64,000 bases of DNA from JARIHD01 sp964610985 (GTDB lineage: Bacteria; Patescibacteriota; Saccharimonadia; Saccharimonadales; UBA4665): assembly GCA_964610985.1 (NCBI GenBank), contig CAZSZJ010000002.1, positions 13,941 through 77,940 of the forward strand, read 5' to 3'. Position 1 is the stretch's first letter; the number at the start of each line of letters is the position of its first letter. Below, in pieces: positions 9,229-17,841 of the stretch. Both the position numbers and the translations under genes were made by a program. Below the pieces are notes generated by a model. It saw only the letters and a list, made by a program, of their open reading frames with translations. It searched no databases and had not been told where the DNA came from.

Positions 9229-9780
9229 TCAGCCTTTATAGTCATCCAGCTCTTCGTAGTAATACGATTGATCTATGCCTTTCATGAATACCTCACGGTC
9301 ATCGATCTTATCCGTTAATGCGGTTCGTAGTAGCTCGCGCAATTCCAAGCTCTTGACGTGGCTGCGTATCATAGCCTCAAAGTAGTCATTCTTATTAATA
9401 GAAGCCCAGTCGATGCACTTACCTAAACGTTTTTTTAAGATCAAGTCCAACCAGATACGGGTACTACGCCCATTTCCTTCCATGAATGGATGGGCAATGT
9501 TCATTTCTGCGTACTTTTCGATAATTTCCTCAAAGGTGATCTCAGGCATTTTTTCTATGTGGCGCAAAGCATCTTCCAGATATAATGAATTGGCAAATCG
9601 AAAACCATCTTTACTGATGTTCTTCTTGCGGATTTCCCCGGCGAAGTCGTACAGATCCTTAAAAAGATACTGATGGATTTGTTGTAAGCCTTTAATCGTA
9701 CCGATTTCAAAAGATGATAAATCAGTACTGCCAAAAAGTTCTTTAGCTCGTTGCTTGCTTACTTCATCGATGTTTTGCAT
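9229..9780 (-). CDS. Fic-domain protein adenylyltransferase, class III
   Basis: 183 residues, the size of single-domain Fic proteins. The active-site motif HPFMEGNGRSTR occupies 97-108, with the catalytic His first and the nucleotide anion-hole GNGR intact. The C-terminal helix contains S172-YYY-E176, the [ST]xxxE inhibitory motif that in class III Fic enzymes blocks the gamma-phosphate site, so the enzyme should be self-restrained and need no separate antitoxin; none is seen nearby. Fic enzymes transfer AMP to hydroxyl side chains of target proteins (gyrase and topoisomerase IV in some cases); the target here is unknown. ATG follows TATAAT by 6 nt with no ribosome binding site. Confidence 0.85.
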   Translation of the reverse strand: MQNIDEVSKQRAKELFGSTDLSSFEIGTIKGLQQIHQYLFKDLYDFAGEIRKKNISKDGFRFANSLYLEDALRHIEKMPEITFEEIIEKYAEMNIAHPFMEGNGRSTRIWLDLILKKRLGKCIDWASINKNDYFEAMIRSHVKSLELRELLRTALTDKIDDREVFMKGIDQSYYYEELDDYKG

Positions 9781-9828
9781 GCTTATATTATAGCAAAAAA
9801 TGGTCTTGTTTAGTAGCGATTACCTCTG

Positions 9829-10237
9829 TTATAGCCACTCAAATTTATCGTGTGTCGAGTTCTCGTCGAAGTCAGTGTAGCTATTAGTTATCTCATCTCC
9901 CGGATTAATATCCCGATTAGCGCGAAACAATGGTTCGTCTGATAATTCTTGCTCGAAAGACACGCTTGTATTGAAATTGTCTGGATCGTGATTGGTGTAG
10001 CAAGCTGGATCGTTGTCGGGCGGTATGACCCACATATTCGGGGTGGGTGAGAGGTATGCAACTCGCTGCAATAAGGTTTTTGTGGCTTCATCCAAAGCGT
10101 TAAACTCTTGCCTGGATATTTTTTTGTCGTGACCCTCGGTATATTCCCAAACGATTGCCTTTAGGTATAGGTTCTAAAGCAAAGACACCTTTGCCGTCGA
10201 TGTTTGAACTGCGTATTTCCACTTGGACTGTGTACAT
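9829..10237 (-). pseudogene. SET-domain protein gene with a +1 frameshift
   Basis: Two frames together spell one SET domain. From ATG at 10237: VEIRSSNIDGKGVFALEPIPKGNRLGIYRG, the usual SET start. After the GGG run at 10133-10135 the frame closes, but reading one base over continues GHDKKISRQEFNALDEATKTLLQ, then NHDPDNFNTS and LFRANRDINPGDEITNSYTDFDE, the cofactor-binding NH and GDEITxxY motifs. Removing one G restores a single frame of about 135 codons. SET proteins methylate lysines of proteins. The break may be real decay or a base-call error in a homopolymer; the 88-residue downstream frame would alone be annotated as hypothetical. Confidence 0.7.
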
Positions 10238-10282
10238 TGCTATATCATTCCAAAACAAAAAGACTTCCGATTATAAGCAAAC

Positions 10283-10357
10283 TGGCTCCGGGGACTGGAT
10301 TCGAACCAGCGACCTAGTGGTTAACAGCCACCCGCTCTACCGCTGAGCTACCCCGGA
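10283..10357 (-). tRNA. tRNA-Asn (GTT), CCA encoded
   Basis: Complete cloverleaf on the minus strand: acceptor TCCGGGG pairs with CCCCGGA, the D arm is GCTCAGCGGTAGAGC, the anticodon loop is CTGTTAA giving anticodon GTT, and the T arm contains GGTTCGAATCC. The discriminator G is followed by a genomically encoded CCA at 10283-10285. Confidence 0.95.
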
Positions 10358-10447
10358 ATATCTTTGAGGAAACCTCAAAACCTAGGGGTAATTATACCAA
10401 TTCTTTAACAGAGATCAATGGCTTTTCTTTTGGGGTGTATGCAGGAC

Positions 10448-10915
10448 CTAGCGGCGGATGGCGGTTTTGAGCGCGGCCTTCATGGTGCGGGATTCGTCGC
10501 GCGCTTTGAGAGTCTGGCGCTTATCGTAGTTCTTTTTGCCTTTACCGATGGCGATGCGGACTTTTATGTAGCGACCCCCTGTTAGGATTTCGAGAGGTAC
10601 GATGGTGCGGCCTTGGTTTTTGGCTTCTTGCAAACGATCGATTTCGCCCTTTTTGACGAGCAGTTTGCGGGTGCGCGTTTGATCGGTGTCTTTGATGGGA
10701 ACACCATTCGTGCCCATGATCGAGGCATTAATGATCCACAGTTCATCGTCTTTAATGGTGACGTACGCACCGCGTAGATGGCCGTGGCCCATGCGCAGTG
10801 CTTTGGTCTCTGCCCCGCTCAGCTGTAGGCCCGCCACCAAACTATCGCCCAGCTCGTAGTCGTGGCGGGCGCGGCGGTTAGTGATCTGCTTTGGTCCGGC
10901 GGATTTTTTCTTCAT
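10448..10915 (-). CDS. smpB: SsrA-binding protein SmpB
   Basis: 155 residues, normal SmpB length. It binds tmRNA and carries it to stalled ribosomes in trans-translation. Visible family features are the N-terminal ITNRRARHDYEL strand, LQLSGAETKALRMGHGHLRGAYVTI with the conserved E-x-K-x-x-R pattern, and the basic tail GKGKKNYDKRQTLKARDESR that inserts in the mRNA channel. The gene precedes tRNA-Asn on the same strand with 90 nt between; a 7-bp hairpin at 10363-10379 lies in that gap. ATG is about 10 nt after CATACT, possibly leaderless. Confidence 0.95.
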   Translation of the reverse strand: MKKKSAGPKQITNRRARHDYELGDSLVAGLQLSGAETKALRMGHGHLRGAYVTIKDDELWIINASIMGTNGVPIKDTDQTRTRKLLVKKGEIDRLQEAKNQGRTIVPLEILTGGRYIKVRIAIGKGKKNYDKRQTLKARDESRTMKAALKTAIRR

Positions 10916-10996
10916 ACTAGCCTTTAGTATGCCCTAACAGATAGCAAGACTCAACCAGAAGTGTTACGCTATAACAAATTAGGGGGAGAAAAGCAT

Positions 10997-11947
10997 ATGC
11001 TAGCGACACCGAGAATTCTTCATCAAGAAGCCTTACAAGGTAAGCCGTTTGGTGACGAGATGCTACTGGGCCTTAACCGGCACCTTGATGAATTTGAAAG
11101 ATGGCGAAATGAACACTTTGCCTCCGAAGATAATCCACTTTTAAAAGGCCCGCAGACTGCTCAGGACCGAGACATCTGCTACAAAGGCATAACGGTAGCG
11201 CTGCGATCGAAAAACAATACCCCTGAACAGGTCGAAGAAGTTTTCAACTGTATACAGAACCAAATCTGCGTCAGCGATGTCGAAGTATTGCTTCTTAATG
11301 GCGGCAATAGGCCTGATACGCTGAAAGCTGCCCAGTTACGCGGTATCCGGGTCGAACACGTGGAACCGGACAAAACATTTCATGCCAAGATACTGAACAC
11401 GGGGCTCGAAAGAGCGAGTCACGACCATGTGTTTAGTATGTCTGCCCAGGGACAGTTCGCGACCAATACTGCATTAGTTACTGGTAAGCGGCGACTCATG
11501 GAGACAGATTATGGTAGTAAGCGTACTGTTGCGGGGGTGTATGGAGTACGAATTCCTAGCGCGAACGCATCAATCTGGGAGCGTGCTGGCGGGGTGAAGC
11601 TGGGTATGACTAAAAGGGTTGGCAGGAAAGCTATGACCCGCCAGGGCGGTCTGGGCTTTTTGGATGCAGCTTGCAGTATGGTCGACCGCAAAATCGCACT
11701 TGAGCTGGGCGGATACCCAAAAATATACGGTAATGGCGGCGCGGACGGGGAGCTCGGTAAAATGATGGTTGACGAGACCCTAGAAAAACCTTATTTGGTA
11801 TTCGAAGACGGGGCTTTGGCGGTCCACGATACTCCTGGACTGGGAGCGATTCGTTCTCTGGTGCAACTTGTTTCGTGGGCACGGCGCGGACAGCCACGTG
11901 AGTACAAAGAGCGGTTGGCAAGCTGGCATCCACACGGCGGCCTTTAG
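10997..11947 (+). CDS. Probable glycosyltransferase-like protein (GT-A fold)
   Basis: 316 residues. The centre resembles a divergent GT2 domain: ITVALRSKNNTPEQVEEVFNCIQNQ...DVEVLLLNGG resembles the usual VSVVIPxxN...EVIVVDxG start, TFHAKILNTGLERASHDHVFSMSAQ resembles the nucleotide-binding DADxx region but with S-A-Q in place of D-x-D, and LGFLDAACSMVDRKIALELGGYP resembles the acceptor loop. Loss of the DxD suggests an inactive or unusual enzyme. ATG at 10997 has an AGGGGGAG sequence 7 nt upstream; the frame opens 12 codons earlier without support. Convergent with the glycosidase pair. Confidence 0.5.
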   Translation: MLATPRILHQEALQGKPFGDEMLLGLNRHLDEFERWRNEHFASEDNPLLKGPQTAQDRDICYKGITVALRSKNNTPEQVEEVFNCIQNQICVSDVEVLLLNGGNRPDTLKAAQLRGIRVEHVEPDKTFHAKILNTGLERASHDHVFSMSAQGQFATNTALVTGKRRLMETDYGSKRTVAGVYGVRIPSANASIWERAGGVKLGMTKRVGRKAMTRQGGLGFLDAACSMVDRKIALELGGYPKIYGNGGADGELGKMMVDETLEKPYLVFEDGALAVHDTPGLGAIRSLVQLVSWARRGQPREYKERLASWHPHGGL

Positions 11948-11950
11948 TTT

Positions 11951-12907
11951 TTAGCCAGTTATTGCGTCTTTGACTGTCTGATAAATTGACGGATCTTTGT
12001 GTTTTTTGAATCGCCAGTACCACCATTCGCCGCCCCAAAGATCGACGGGATATAGCTTTGTGCGCCGGGCCAGTGCAACGTTTTTTCTGATGTGTGCCGG
12101 GCTCATGGACTTGTTTTGTTCGGGCGTGGGCATTTCCCAAATAGCGTGTGGGCCCCAGGGTTCCAGCTGTAATTCATGAATAAAACTGCGCCTACCGTGT
12201 AGTACGCGTATAGTGCTTTTGCGCACCCAATTGAGTGCCGGAAAATGCAGCGCATGATGATATCCGCCCTGCCCGTATAGGATGCGGTAATACGAAAATC
12301 CGACTTGATCTGGGATGGGACGCCTGAGCGGAACACCCCATGATGTGCTGGTAGTCATGATGACCGGCGTTTTGGGGTCGAGTCGTTTGACGAGACTGTA
12401 CTCGGTGCGCAGGCGCCTCCGGTCGACTTCGGGGCGTTCGCCAAAGTTTTTGAGCAACGCCTCGTTTTCGAGTTGGTAACTCACAATACATGTGCGGTTT
12501 TTGTAACGGTTGACAACTATCTCCAGATAGCTGAGTAAGGCTTCGGTGCGGGCGGTGTTGGAGAATTTCCAGGCCCACTCCGGCCAGTGGTTTTCGGGCC
12601 AGCGCGGCTGGCGTGCACCCAAAGATAGGGTTACGTGACAGCCGTATTCTTCGGCTAGGTCTAGTTGCTGATCGAGGGCCGAAAAGTCGTATTCGCCTTG
12701 GTATCTTTCGTGCTCGTCCCAGTAGCTCATTAAGCGAAAACGGCGAAAGCCCATGTCAGTTATGAGCCACTGCATGGTTTGCTGCGGATTCAGGTCAAAA
12801 CTGCGGCACTGTTTGATGGAAAAACTGACGCCAAAATGGGCTGGGTCGATGGCTTCGGTCGATTTACGATCAGATTTTGGCATCTTTGCTACTATTTTTG
12901 ATTCCAT
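11951..12907 (-). CDS. Clan GH-A glycoside hydrolase-like protein (cytosolic paralogue)
   Basis: 318 residues forming most of a TIM barrel. The motifs of clan GH-A retaining glycosidases are present: YQLENE with the Asn-Glu acid/base pair after strand 4, and FIHELQLEPW with the nucleophile Glu after strand 7. LMSYWDEHERYQGEYDFSALDQQLDLA is the usual strand-2 region. There is no signal peptide, in contrast to its upstream paralogue, whose 3' end it overlaps by 16 nt. The two are clearly a tandem duplication. Substrate unknown; given the glycan context, trimming of a surface or lipid-linked glycan is a guess. Confidence 0.65.
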   Translation of the reverse strand: MESKIVAKMPKSDRKSTEAIDPAHFGVSFSIKQCRSFDLNPQQTMQWLITDMGFRRFRLMSYWDEHERYQGEYDFSALDQQLDLAEEYGCHVTLSLGARQPRWPENHWPEWAWKFSNTARTEALLSYLEIVVNRYKNRTCIVSYQLENEALLKNFGERPEVDRRRLRTEYSLVKRLDPKTPVIMTTSTSWGVPLRRPIPDQVGFSYYRILYGQGGYHHALHFPALNWVRKSTIRVLHGRRSFIHELQLEPWGPHAIWEMPTPEQNKSMSPAHIRKNVALARRTKLYPVDLWGGEWWYWRFKKHKDPSIYQTVKDAITG

Positions 12908-13980
12908 GTCGGGTCATGGAATGCCTGCTTGGCAACATTCCAAACGGTGGTGTCCTTTTCGTGTACTAAGCGGTAATACCAATATTCGGCACCCCACAGG
13001 TAGACCTCTTTCATGCCTGTGCCTTTGGCAAATTCCAGGCGTTTTTTGAACCGGATGGCGTTGAACGATTTGTCTTGCTCGGCCAGGCTGACTTGGGCAA
13101 TGCCCTGTCCATTTGGCGGCCAGGCTTCGGCTTGGAGTTCGTGGATGATCATGTTTTTGCCTGTGTGCATTTTTTGGATGCCTGCAACAAAAGCGTAGTA
13201 CCAGGCTGGAAATGGATATTCGATATACCGCTTGGTGGCGGCAGCATCCCAGACACGTTTATAGATAGAGATGCCGAATTCGTCGGGCGTTGGTTCGCCA
13301 ATTGGTGTGCCGAGGGCGTTATTGCTGCGCGAAATAATCAGTTTACGGTTCGGATCAAGTCGTTTGACTAGATTGTATTCACTCACCAGGCGGCCCCGGT
13401 CGTAGTTGGTGCACGTCCCAAAACCTTTTAGGAAAAACTCGTTCTCAAGTTGGTAACTATCGAGTGCTGGCGAATCTTTATAACGCTTTATAACTTCTTG
13501 GATAAAGGTTTCCAGGCGCGGCTGCCAATCTGCGGCTGGTCGGTCAACGGTCCAGGACGGCATGTGGCATTCCGGCCAGCGCGGCTGACGCAGTCCCAAT
13601 GCCAGTGTAACTTTGGCGTTGGCTGCCTCGGCCTTTTGAAACTGCCAATCCAGTACCGAAAAGTCGTAATTCCCAGGCGACGGCTCCAACTGATCCCAGT
13701 AACTCACGAGGCGAAAATGGCGGATGCCGACGTCGTTAATGAGTGCGTCCATCGTTTCTTTGGCATTCAGGCCCAGGCTTTCGGCGTAAGCCGGAATGAA
13801 TGATGCGCCGAGTACGCGCGGCTGGCTGCTACTCGTGGCCATGTACCAGCGCGCGATGCCGTACATCGTGCCAAGTGTCAGTAAAAATGCCGCCGTCAAA
13901 ACGATCAATATCTTGTGCCAGGCACTAGCCCGCCAGTAATTAGTGATGACTCTCTCGGCGTGTTTCATTACGTTTTTCAC
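12892..13980 (-). CDS. Membrane-anchored clan GH-A glycoside hydrolase-like protein
   Basis: 362 residues. An N-terminal hydrophobic helix at about 24-46 (ILIVLTAAFLLTLGTMYGIA) should anchor an extracytoplasmic TIM barrel. Catalytic motifs match its paralogue: YQLENE (Asn-Glu acid/base) and IIHELQAEAW (nucleophile Glu). Shared blocks include HFRLVSYWDQLEPSPGNYDFS and LGLRQPRWPECHMPSW. The start is a GTG at 13980; an in-frame ATG four codons on is an alternative. It is first in a two-gene unit divergent from a GT2 gene, so a secreted copy and an apparently cytosolic copy are co-expressed. Confidence 0.65.
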   Translation of the reverse strand: MKNVMKHAERVITNYWRASAWHKILIVLTAAFLLTLGTMYGIARWYMATSSSQPRVLGASFIPAYAESLGLNAKETMDALINDVGIRHFRLVSYWDQLEPSPGNYDFSVLDWQFQKAEAANAKVTLALGLRQPRWPECHMPSWTVDRPAADWQPRLETFIQEVIKRYKDSPALDSYQLENEFFLKGFGTCTNYDRGRLVSEYNLVKRLDPNRKLIISRSNNALGTPIGEPTPDEFGISIYKRVWDAAATKRYIEYPFPAWYYAFVAGIQKMHTGKNMIIHELQAEAWPPNGQGIAQVSLAEQDKSFNAIRFKKRLEFAKGTGMKEVYLWGAEYWYYRLVHEKDTTVWNVAKQAFHDPTWNQK

Positions 13981-14036
13981 GATAAAATGCAGCTTTTCCT
14001 TGCTATATTAGGGTTTTGATTAGGTACAATGAACGT

Positions 14037-14897
14037 ATGGATGATTCGCTGCGGCGCGTTAGTATAGTTATACCAGCTCACAACGAAGAGCGCCAATTGC
14101 GCTCATGCCTGGACGCCATTGCTGCGCAGACGGTGCAGCCTTTTGAGGTGATCGTGGCCGATAATAATTCCAGGGATAAAACGGCCGAAGTTGCCGCACG
14201 ATATGATTTTGTACGCGTGGTAAAAGAGTCAAAACAGGGCCGCGTATTTGCCCGCAACGCCGGATTCCGGGCCGCCCGCGGCGATATTATTGCGCGTATC
14301 GATGCCGACATTGTGTTGCCTCCGGAGTGGATCGAACACGTCACGGCTTTCTATACCGACACGCGCAACGAGTTCCGGGCTTGGACGGGCGCGGGTCATT
14401 TTTATAATGTGCACATGCCGCGGCTGGTAAGTTTTGGGTATAGCCTGATGGCCTTTCGGTTCAACAAATTATTACTTGGTCATTACTCCTTGTGGGGGTC
14501 CAATATGGCGCTGCCGCGAACGCTGTGGCAAGCGGTGCAAGGTGAAGTGTGCTTGCGCAATGACCTGCACGAGGACCTGGATCTGGCAATGCATCTGGCG
14601 GCCAAGGGCTTTGTCATAACCTACGATACTAGCGCCGAAACGCGCGTCAATGCCGAGCTGCGCCGCGTGCATAGTAATCGCCACGAACTATGGGAGTACC
14701 TAAACTGGTGGCCGCGCGCGCTCAAACTGCATGGTAATTCGTTTTGGCCTCTAGCGTGGTTTTTTGGGGTTCTCGGTCTGTATTTGGCTACACTTGTCTT
14801 GGTGTTGGCCGAAAAGGTCTTTGGTAAGGCTGCGTCAAACAATGCGGAAGCCGAGTCGTCCTCCGCTGCTGCGTCTGACCTCGACCCTACTGATTAG
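14037..14897 (+). CDS. GT2 family glycosyltransferase
   Basis: 286 residues. N-terminal GT-A fold with VSIVIPAHNEERQLRSCLDAIAAQ, VIVADNNSRDKT, and the metal-binding DxD region ARIDADIVLPP; LHEDLDLAMHLA supplies the distal ED motif. One hydrophobic helix near the C-terminus (FWPLAWFFGVLGLYLATLVLVLA) anchors it to the membrane, followed by an acidic Ala/Ser tail. ATG at 14037 is 6 nt after TACAAT, a leaderless start; the frame opens 7 codons earlier inside the promoter. Acceptor unknown. Confidence 0.8.
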   Translation: MDDSLRRVSIVIPAHNEERQLRSCLDAIAAQTVQPFEVIVADNNSRDKTAEVAARYDFVRVVKESKQGRVFARNAGFRAARGDIIARIDADIVLPPEWIEHVTAFYTDTRNEFRAWTGAGHFYNVHMPRLVSFGYSLMAFRFNKLLLGHYSLWGSNMALPRTLWQAVQGEVCLRNDLHEDLDLAMHLAAKGFVITYDTSAETRVNAELRRVHSNRHELWEYLNWWPRALKLHGNSFWPLAWFFGVLGLYLATLVLVLAEKVFGKAASNNAEAESSSAAASDLDPTD

Positions 14898-14907
14898 TCC
14901 GCCTGGT

Positions 14908-16596
14908 TTAGATCGGAATGCCGGTTCCGACATCTTTTTTATTTTTGAAACTGAGGAAAGCCAGTGTGTCTTTGCCGTCGATACGCAAAAGGGCGTAGTA
15001 AAGACGGCTTTGCCGAGTGATCTTTCCGCTGCCGGGGAATTTTTGGAAACTAAAACGTCGCATAGTCTGCTTGTCAGGCAGATCCAAAACATTAAAGCTT
15101 CCGGACACATATTTTCGGGCAAACTCATGGCAATAAGGATTGCTAGCGAGCATTTCCAAGGCTTGCCGCAGCTGCGGTTCGAGCGTTTTGTCTTCGCGGT
15201 GTGCGTCAATATAGCTCCTGAAAGCCTTGAAACCCATAACATCGTCCAGATTATTTAGTACCCCCTCATGAGTGAGTACGCGGTCGGAACCCGTCCCCGT
15301 GCTTTTTAGAAATACAAACTGTTCAATGGGTTCTGGCTCTTCCTCCGGCTTTTCGGATTCGCGCAGTGCGTCTTCGATAATCTGCTGTGCCTGTTCGCGC
15401 TGTCGTGCAAGCATTTCGTAGAATTCCGTTACACCACCTTTCGGTGCTTTGACCTTTTCTGGTGCGAGTTTGAGGTGATTGGCACGTCCCCAGTGCATGT
15501 GCGGACGCAGGGTTCCCTCTAGGCTGGCCCACTCATTTTTGACGTGTTCGTTCTTGTAGGTTTTAAATTGGTCCTTAAGCCAGGCTGGCCATGTGTCCTG
15601 AGTGCGGAGGAGTTGTTCCAGGGCGAGCGCTTGGTTAAGTTCTGGATGCTCGATTTTAAAGATGAGTTGCATAATGCCCGCCGCCGCCTTGGCTTGCGCG
15701 GAAAGCGCTTTATCATTTGGATCGCCTTCAAAGATTTGTTTCTGAAGAAAATCTGCAAGCAAGGTGTCGTCGGCAGTGGCGTTAAGGAGGGCGTTGTATA
15801 GTATGTTGTCCTTGCTTGCGATTGGCGCTTGTTCATTGTGTACGACAAGCATTTCCAGAAGTCCGGGAAATTCCCGCGTGTCGGCTGTCTCGGCTATTTC
15901 TTTGAGGCGTTCAAAGAATGGCAGTACGACCTCTGGATCGGCAAGGAACTTTTTAGCTTCGCCTAGGCACTGTGCGTCGGTAAGGGCGGCTCTAAAAACC
16001 CTGGCGCTGTACACACTTGTTAGCGTAGCTATTATGTCATCTTTTCCCGTGAGCACAATTCCCATCCGTCTGAGAAAATAGTCCCCTATGGCGTCTGAAC
16101 CTTCGGGCGTATAAAAAGTGTCCAGATCGCCCTTTTTGTCGGGATTGTCTTTTATATGTGTCTGGTAGTATTCGTGAGCGACATGTAAAACGTCTTGAGT
16201 AATAGTGTTTATTGCGCCACTTGGTCCTTGACTGTGAGCGTGGCGAGTATCTTTTTTGCGTCGGCTTTGGCGGGCTTCGTTGGCCGCCGTGCGATCAAAC
16301 CCGGTTACGGGCAATGCTTTTAAGTGCTTTTGGACTACCGCCGCTTGCCGCCAGGCTGCCCTGCTATTGGCAAGGTGCGTAGCCTGCTCGGCCAAGAATA
16401 ATTCAATACGCTGGCTGGGATCGCTAAGGTCAAATTCGTTATTGTCGGCCAGCTCGATTGTTCCGGCAATTGTCAATATGTCTGCGTCAGGGCGAATAAG
16501 GGGGTTGGCCGAAGTGTTACCGCTGCGTATTGCAGGATTCGGTACTTCGACTTGGTGCCATTGCGCGTTCAAATCAGGCTGAGACTGTTCACTCAT
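14908..16596 (-). CDS. Hypothetical protein, 562 aa
   Basis: Not recognised. Large, soluble, highly helical and charged protein, without signal peptide or transmembrane helix. The N-terminal 100 residues look like a linker, followed by helical blocks (HVAHEYYQTHIKDNPDKKGD, ALTDAQCLGEAKKFLADPEV) and a possible coiled coil around 390-420 (EMLARQREQAQQIIEDALRE). Promoter TTGCAC-16 nt-TAGGAT sits 8 nt before ATG, so it is likely leaderless; the AAGGAG seen beside the start is on the other strand. Confidence 0.65.
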   Translation of the reverse strand: MSEQSQPDLNAQWHQVEVPNPAIRSGNTSANPLIRPDADILTIAGTIELADNNEFDLSDPSQRIELFLAEQATHLANSRAAWRQAAVVQKHLKALPVTGFDRTAANEARQSRRKKDTRHAHSQGPSGAINTITQDVLHVAHEYYQTHIKDNPDKKGDLDTFYTPEGSDAIGDYFLRRMGIVLTGKDDIIATLTSVYSARVFRAALTDAQCLGEAKKFLADPEVVLPFFERLKEIAETADTREFPGLLEMLVVHNEQAPIASKDNILYNALLNATADDTLLADFLQKQIFEGDPNDKALSAQAKAAAGIMQLIFKIEHPELNQALALEQLLRTQDTWPAWLKDQFKTYKNEHVKNEWASLEGTLRPHMHWGRANHLKLAPEKVKAPKGGVTEFYEMLARQREQAQQIIEDALRESEKPEEEPEPIEQFVFLKSTGTGSDRVLTHEGVLNNLDDVMGFKAFRSYIDAHREDKTLEPQLRQALEMLASNPYCHEFARKYVSGSFNVLDLPDKQTMRRFSFQKFPGSGKITRQSRLYYALLRIDGKDTLAFLSFKNKKDVGTGIPI

Positions 16597-16649
16597 AAGG
16601 AGTTATCCTATCACAACATAATGAAGGTGCAAGGATTTTTTAGGAATCT

Positions 16650-17219
16650 CTAGAAATCGATGCCTTTATTGGCCAGGAATTTATCGTCGAAATGGTGTTT
16701 GATCTTGGTCATGTCGGTGGCGATGTCGGTCAGGCCGAGAAGTTCTGACGGAAAGTTGCGACCCGTAAAACAGAGGCTGGTGCCGGGCGCACGTTTTTCG
16801 ATGAGAGTGCGAAGTTGCTTGACGGTCAGCAGGCCGTCGTGCACGGCGTTATTGATCTCGTCGCAGATAACCAGTTGGTACGCACCGCTCAGGGTGGCCT
16901 TTAGCGCTTCTTGGTATGTTTCGAGGGCAGCTTCTTTGTGTTGGGCCTCCGAAACAAACTCAGCGCTTAGATCGCTCGCGTTATAGAACCCCTTCCCGCC
17001 TTTGTAAAAATACAATTGGTCTTCGAACAGCGGCTGGATGTCGCGGATAAATACATGTTCGCTGACACCCCAATATTTAATAAATTGAATAAACGCCACA
17101 TTCCAGCGATTGCCGAGCGCTCGCACCATCAAGCCGATGCTGGCGCTGGTTTTACCCTTGCTTTCACCGGTGTATACGATCACTACCGACTCTTTAGTTT
17201 TAAAATCTTCGAATGCCAT
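16650..17219 (-). CDS. Corrinoid adenosyltransferase-like ATPase (CobO/BtuR type)
   Basis: 189 residues, standard for the CobA/CobO/BtuR family. P-loop GESKGKTSASIGLMVRALG at about 18-36, then the substrate-loop region VAFIQFIKYWGVSEH, the Walker-B-like LVICDEINNAVHDGLLTVKQL, and the C-terminal LCFTGRNFPSELLGLTDIATDM...IKHHFD. The family adenosylates cob(I)alamin. No other corrinoid gene is visible in the window, so it may serve salvage or have another role. The frame opens 34 codons earlier, but that would overlap the upstream gene; ATG at 17219 lies 7 nt past its stop. Confidence 0.75.
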   Translation of the reverse strand: MAFEDFKTKESVVIVYTGESKGKTSASIGLMVRALGNRWNVAFIQFIKYWGVSEHVFIRDIQPLFEDQLYFYKGGKGFYNASDLSAEFVSEAQHKEAALETYQEALKATLSGAYQLVICDEINNAVHDGLLTVKQLRTLIEKRAPGTSLCFTGRNFPSELLGLTDIATDMTKIKHHFDDKFLANKGIDF

Positions 17220-17226
17220 GCTTCTA

Positions 17227-17760
17227 TTATGCAACAGGATTTGCTTGTTGACTAAACGCGGCCTGAATGGCGGTGTGTGCGGCGATGGCAATCGATTCGG
17301 CAGCATGGTTTTTGTCTTCAAGGTTTTCTACTAATTCACGCGCATACTGCAAGTCGGGTTCGCCCACTGCGAAGTTTGGCGTGGGCTGTCCGATTTCGAT
17401 AAGGGCTGCCAGGTCATCGTATCTGCGGATATCGCGAGCACTTAATGGGGCGGCCAGGGCAATCTTCTCTTGACGACGCGCGCTTCCCAATAGGATGGCG
17501 CCCACAAATAATGAACGATGCAATTCCCGTTCATGACGGTCGCCGACTAATTCGGTGAATAGGGGTGTAAGGCGTTTGGGTAATTCCTCTGGTTCAACCT
17601 TTGACGCTCTTCCATATCTTTTAGCATTGCTCTCCTCTTGGGCGGCCAGTCTTTTGAAGGCTTCTTCGGCTTGGCGGCGTCTTCTGAGGTAACTATCGAT
17701 AAATACTGCAGCTGGATCGCTGCCAGGTGGGATTTGCGGCGCTCGTTCTTGCGTGGTCAT
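17227..17760 (-). CDS. Hypothetical protein, 177 aa
   Basis: Not recognised. Soluble, mostly helical; a basic, Arg/Gln/Glu-rich helix at 20-50 (FIDSYLRRRRQAEEAFKRLA) and an Ala-rich C-terminal helix. GAGGA 6 nt before ATG gives a normal ribosome binding site. It is followed after 7 nt by the adenosyltransferase-like gene, so the two are probably one transcript. Confidence 0.6.
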   Translation of the reverse strand: MTTQERAPQIPPGSDPAAVFIDSYLRRRRQAEEAFKRLAAQEESNAKRYGRASKVEPEELPKRLTPLFTELVGDRHERELHRSLFVGAILLGSARRQEKIALAAPLSARDIRRYDDLAALIEIGQPTPNFAVGEPDLQYARELVENLEDKNHAAESIAIAAHTAIQAAFSQQANPVA

Positions 17761-17841
17761 TTTTATTCCTCTTGGTTATGGGGGTAGACGACCGCATTGT
17801 AGAAAAAGCTGCCTTTGTTTGACAATGCTTGCCCCGCAAAA

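Noticed and set aside
10155..10346. Plus-strand ORF over the tRNA-Asn region
   Set aside because: It reads antisense through the tRNA and the SET gene; no promoter or ribosome binding site.
10363..10379. TTTGAGG-AAA-CCTCAAA hairpin as smpB terminator
   Set aside because: No T-run follows on the minus strand and the tRNA lies just downstream; could be a processing stem, but unsupported.
16597..16604. AAGGAGTT next to the 16596 start as ribosome binding site
   Set aside because: It is on the plus strand, while the gene is on the minus strand.
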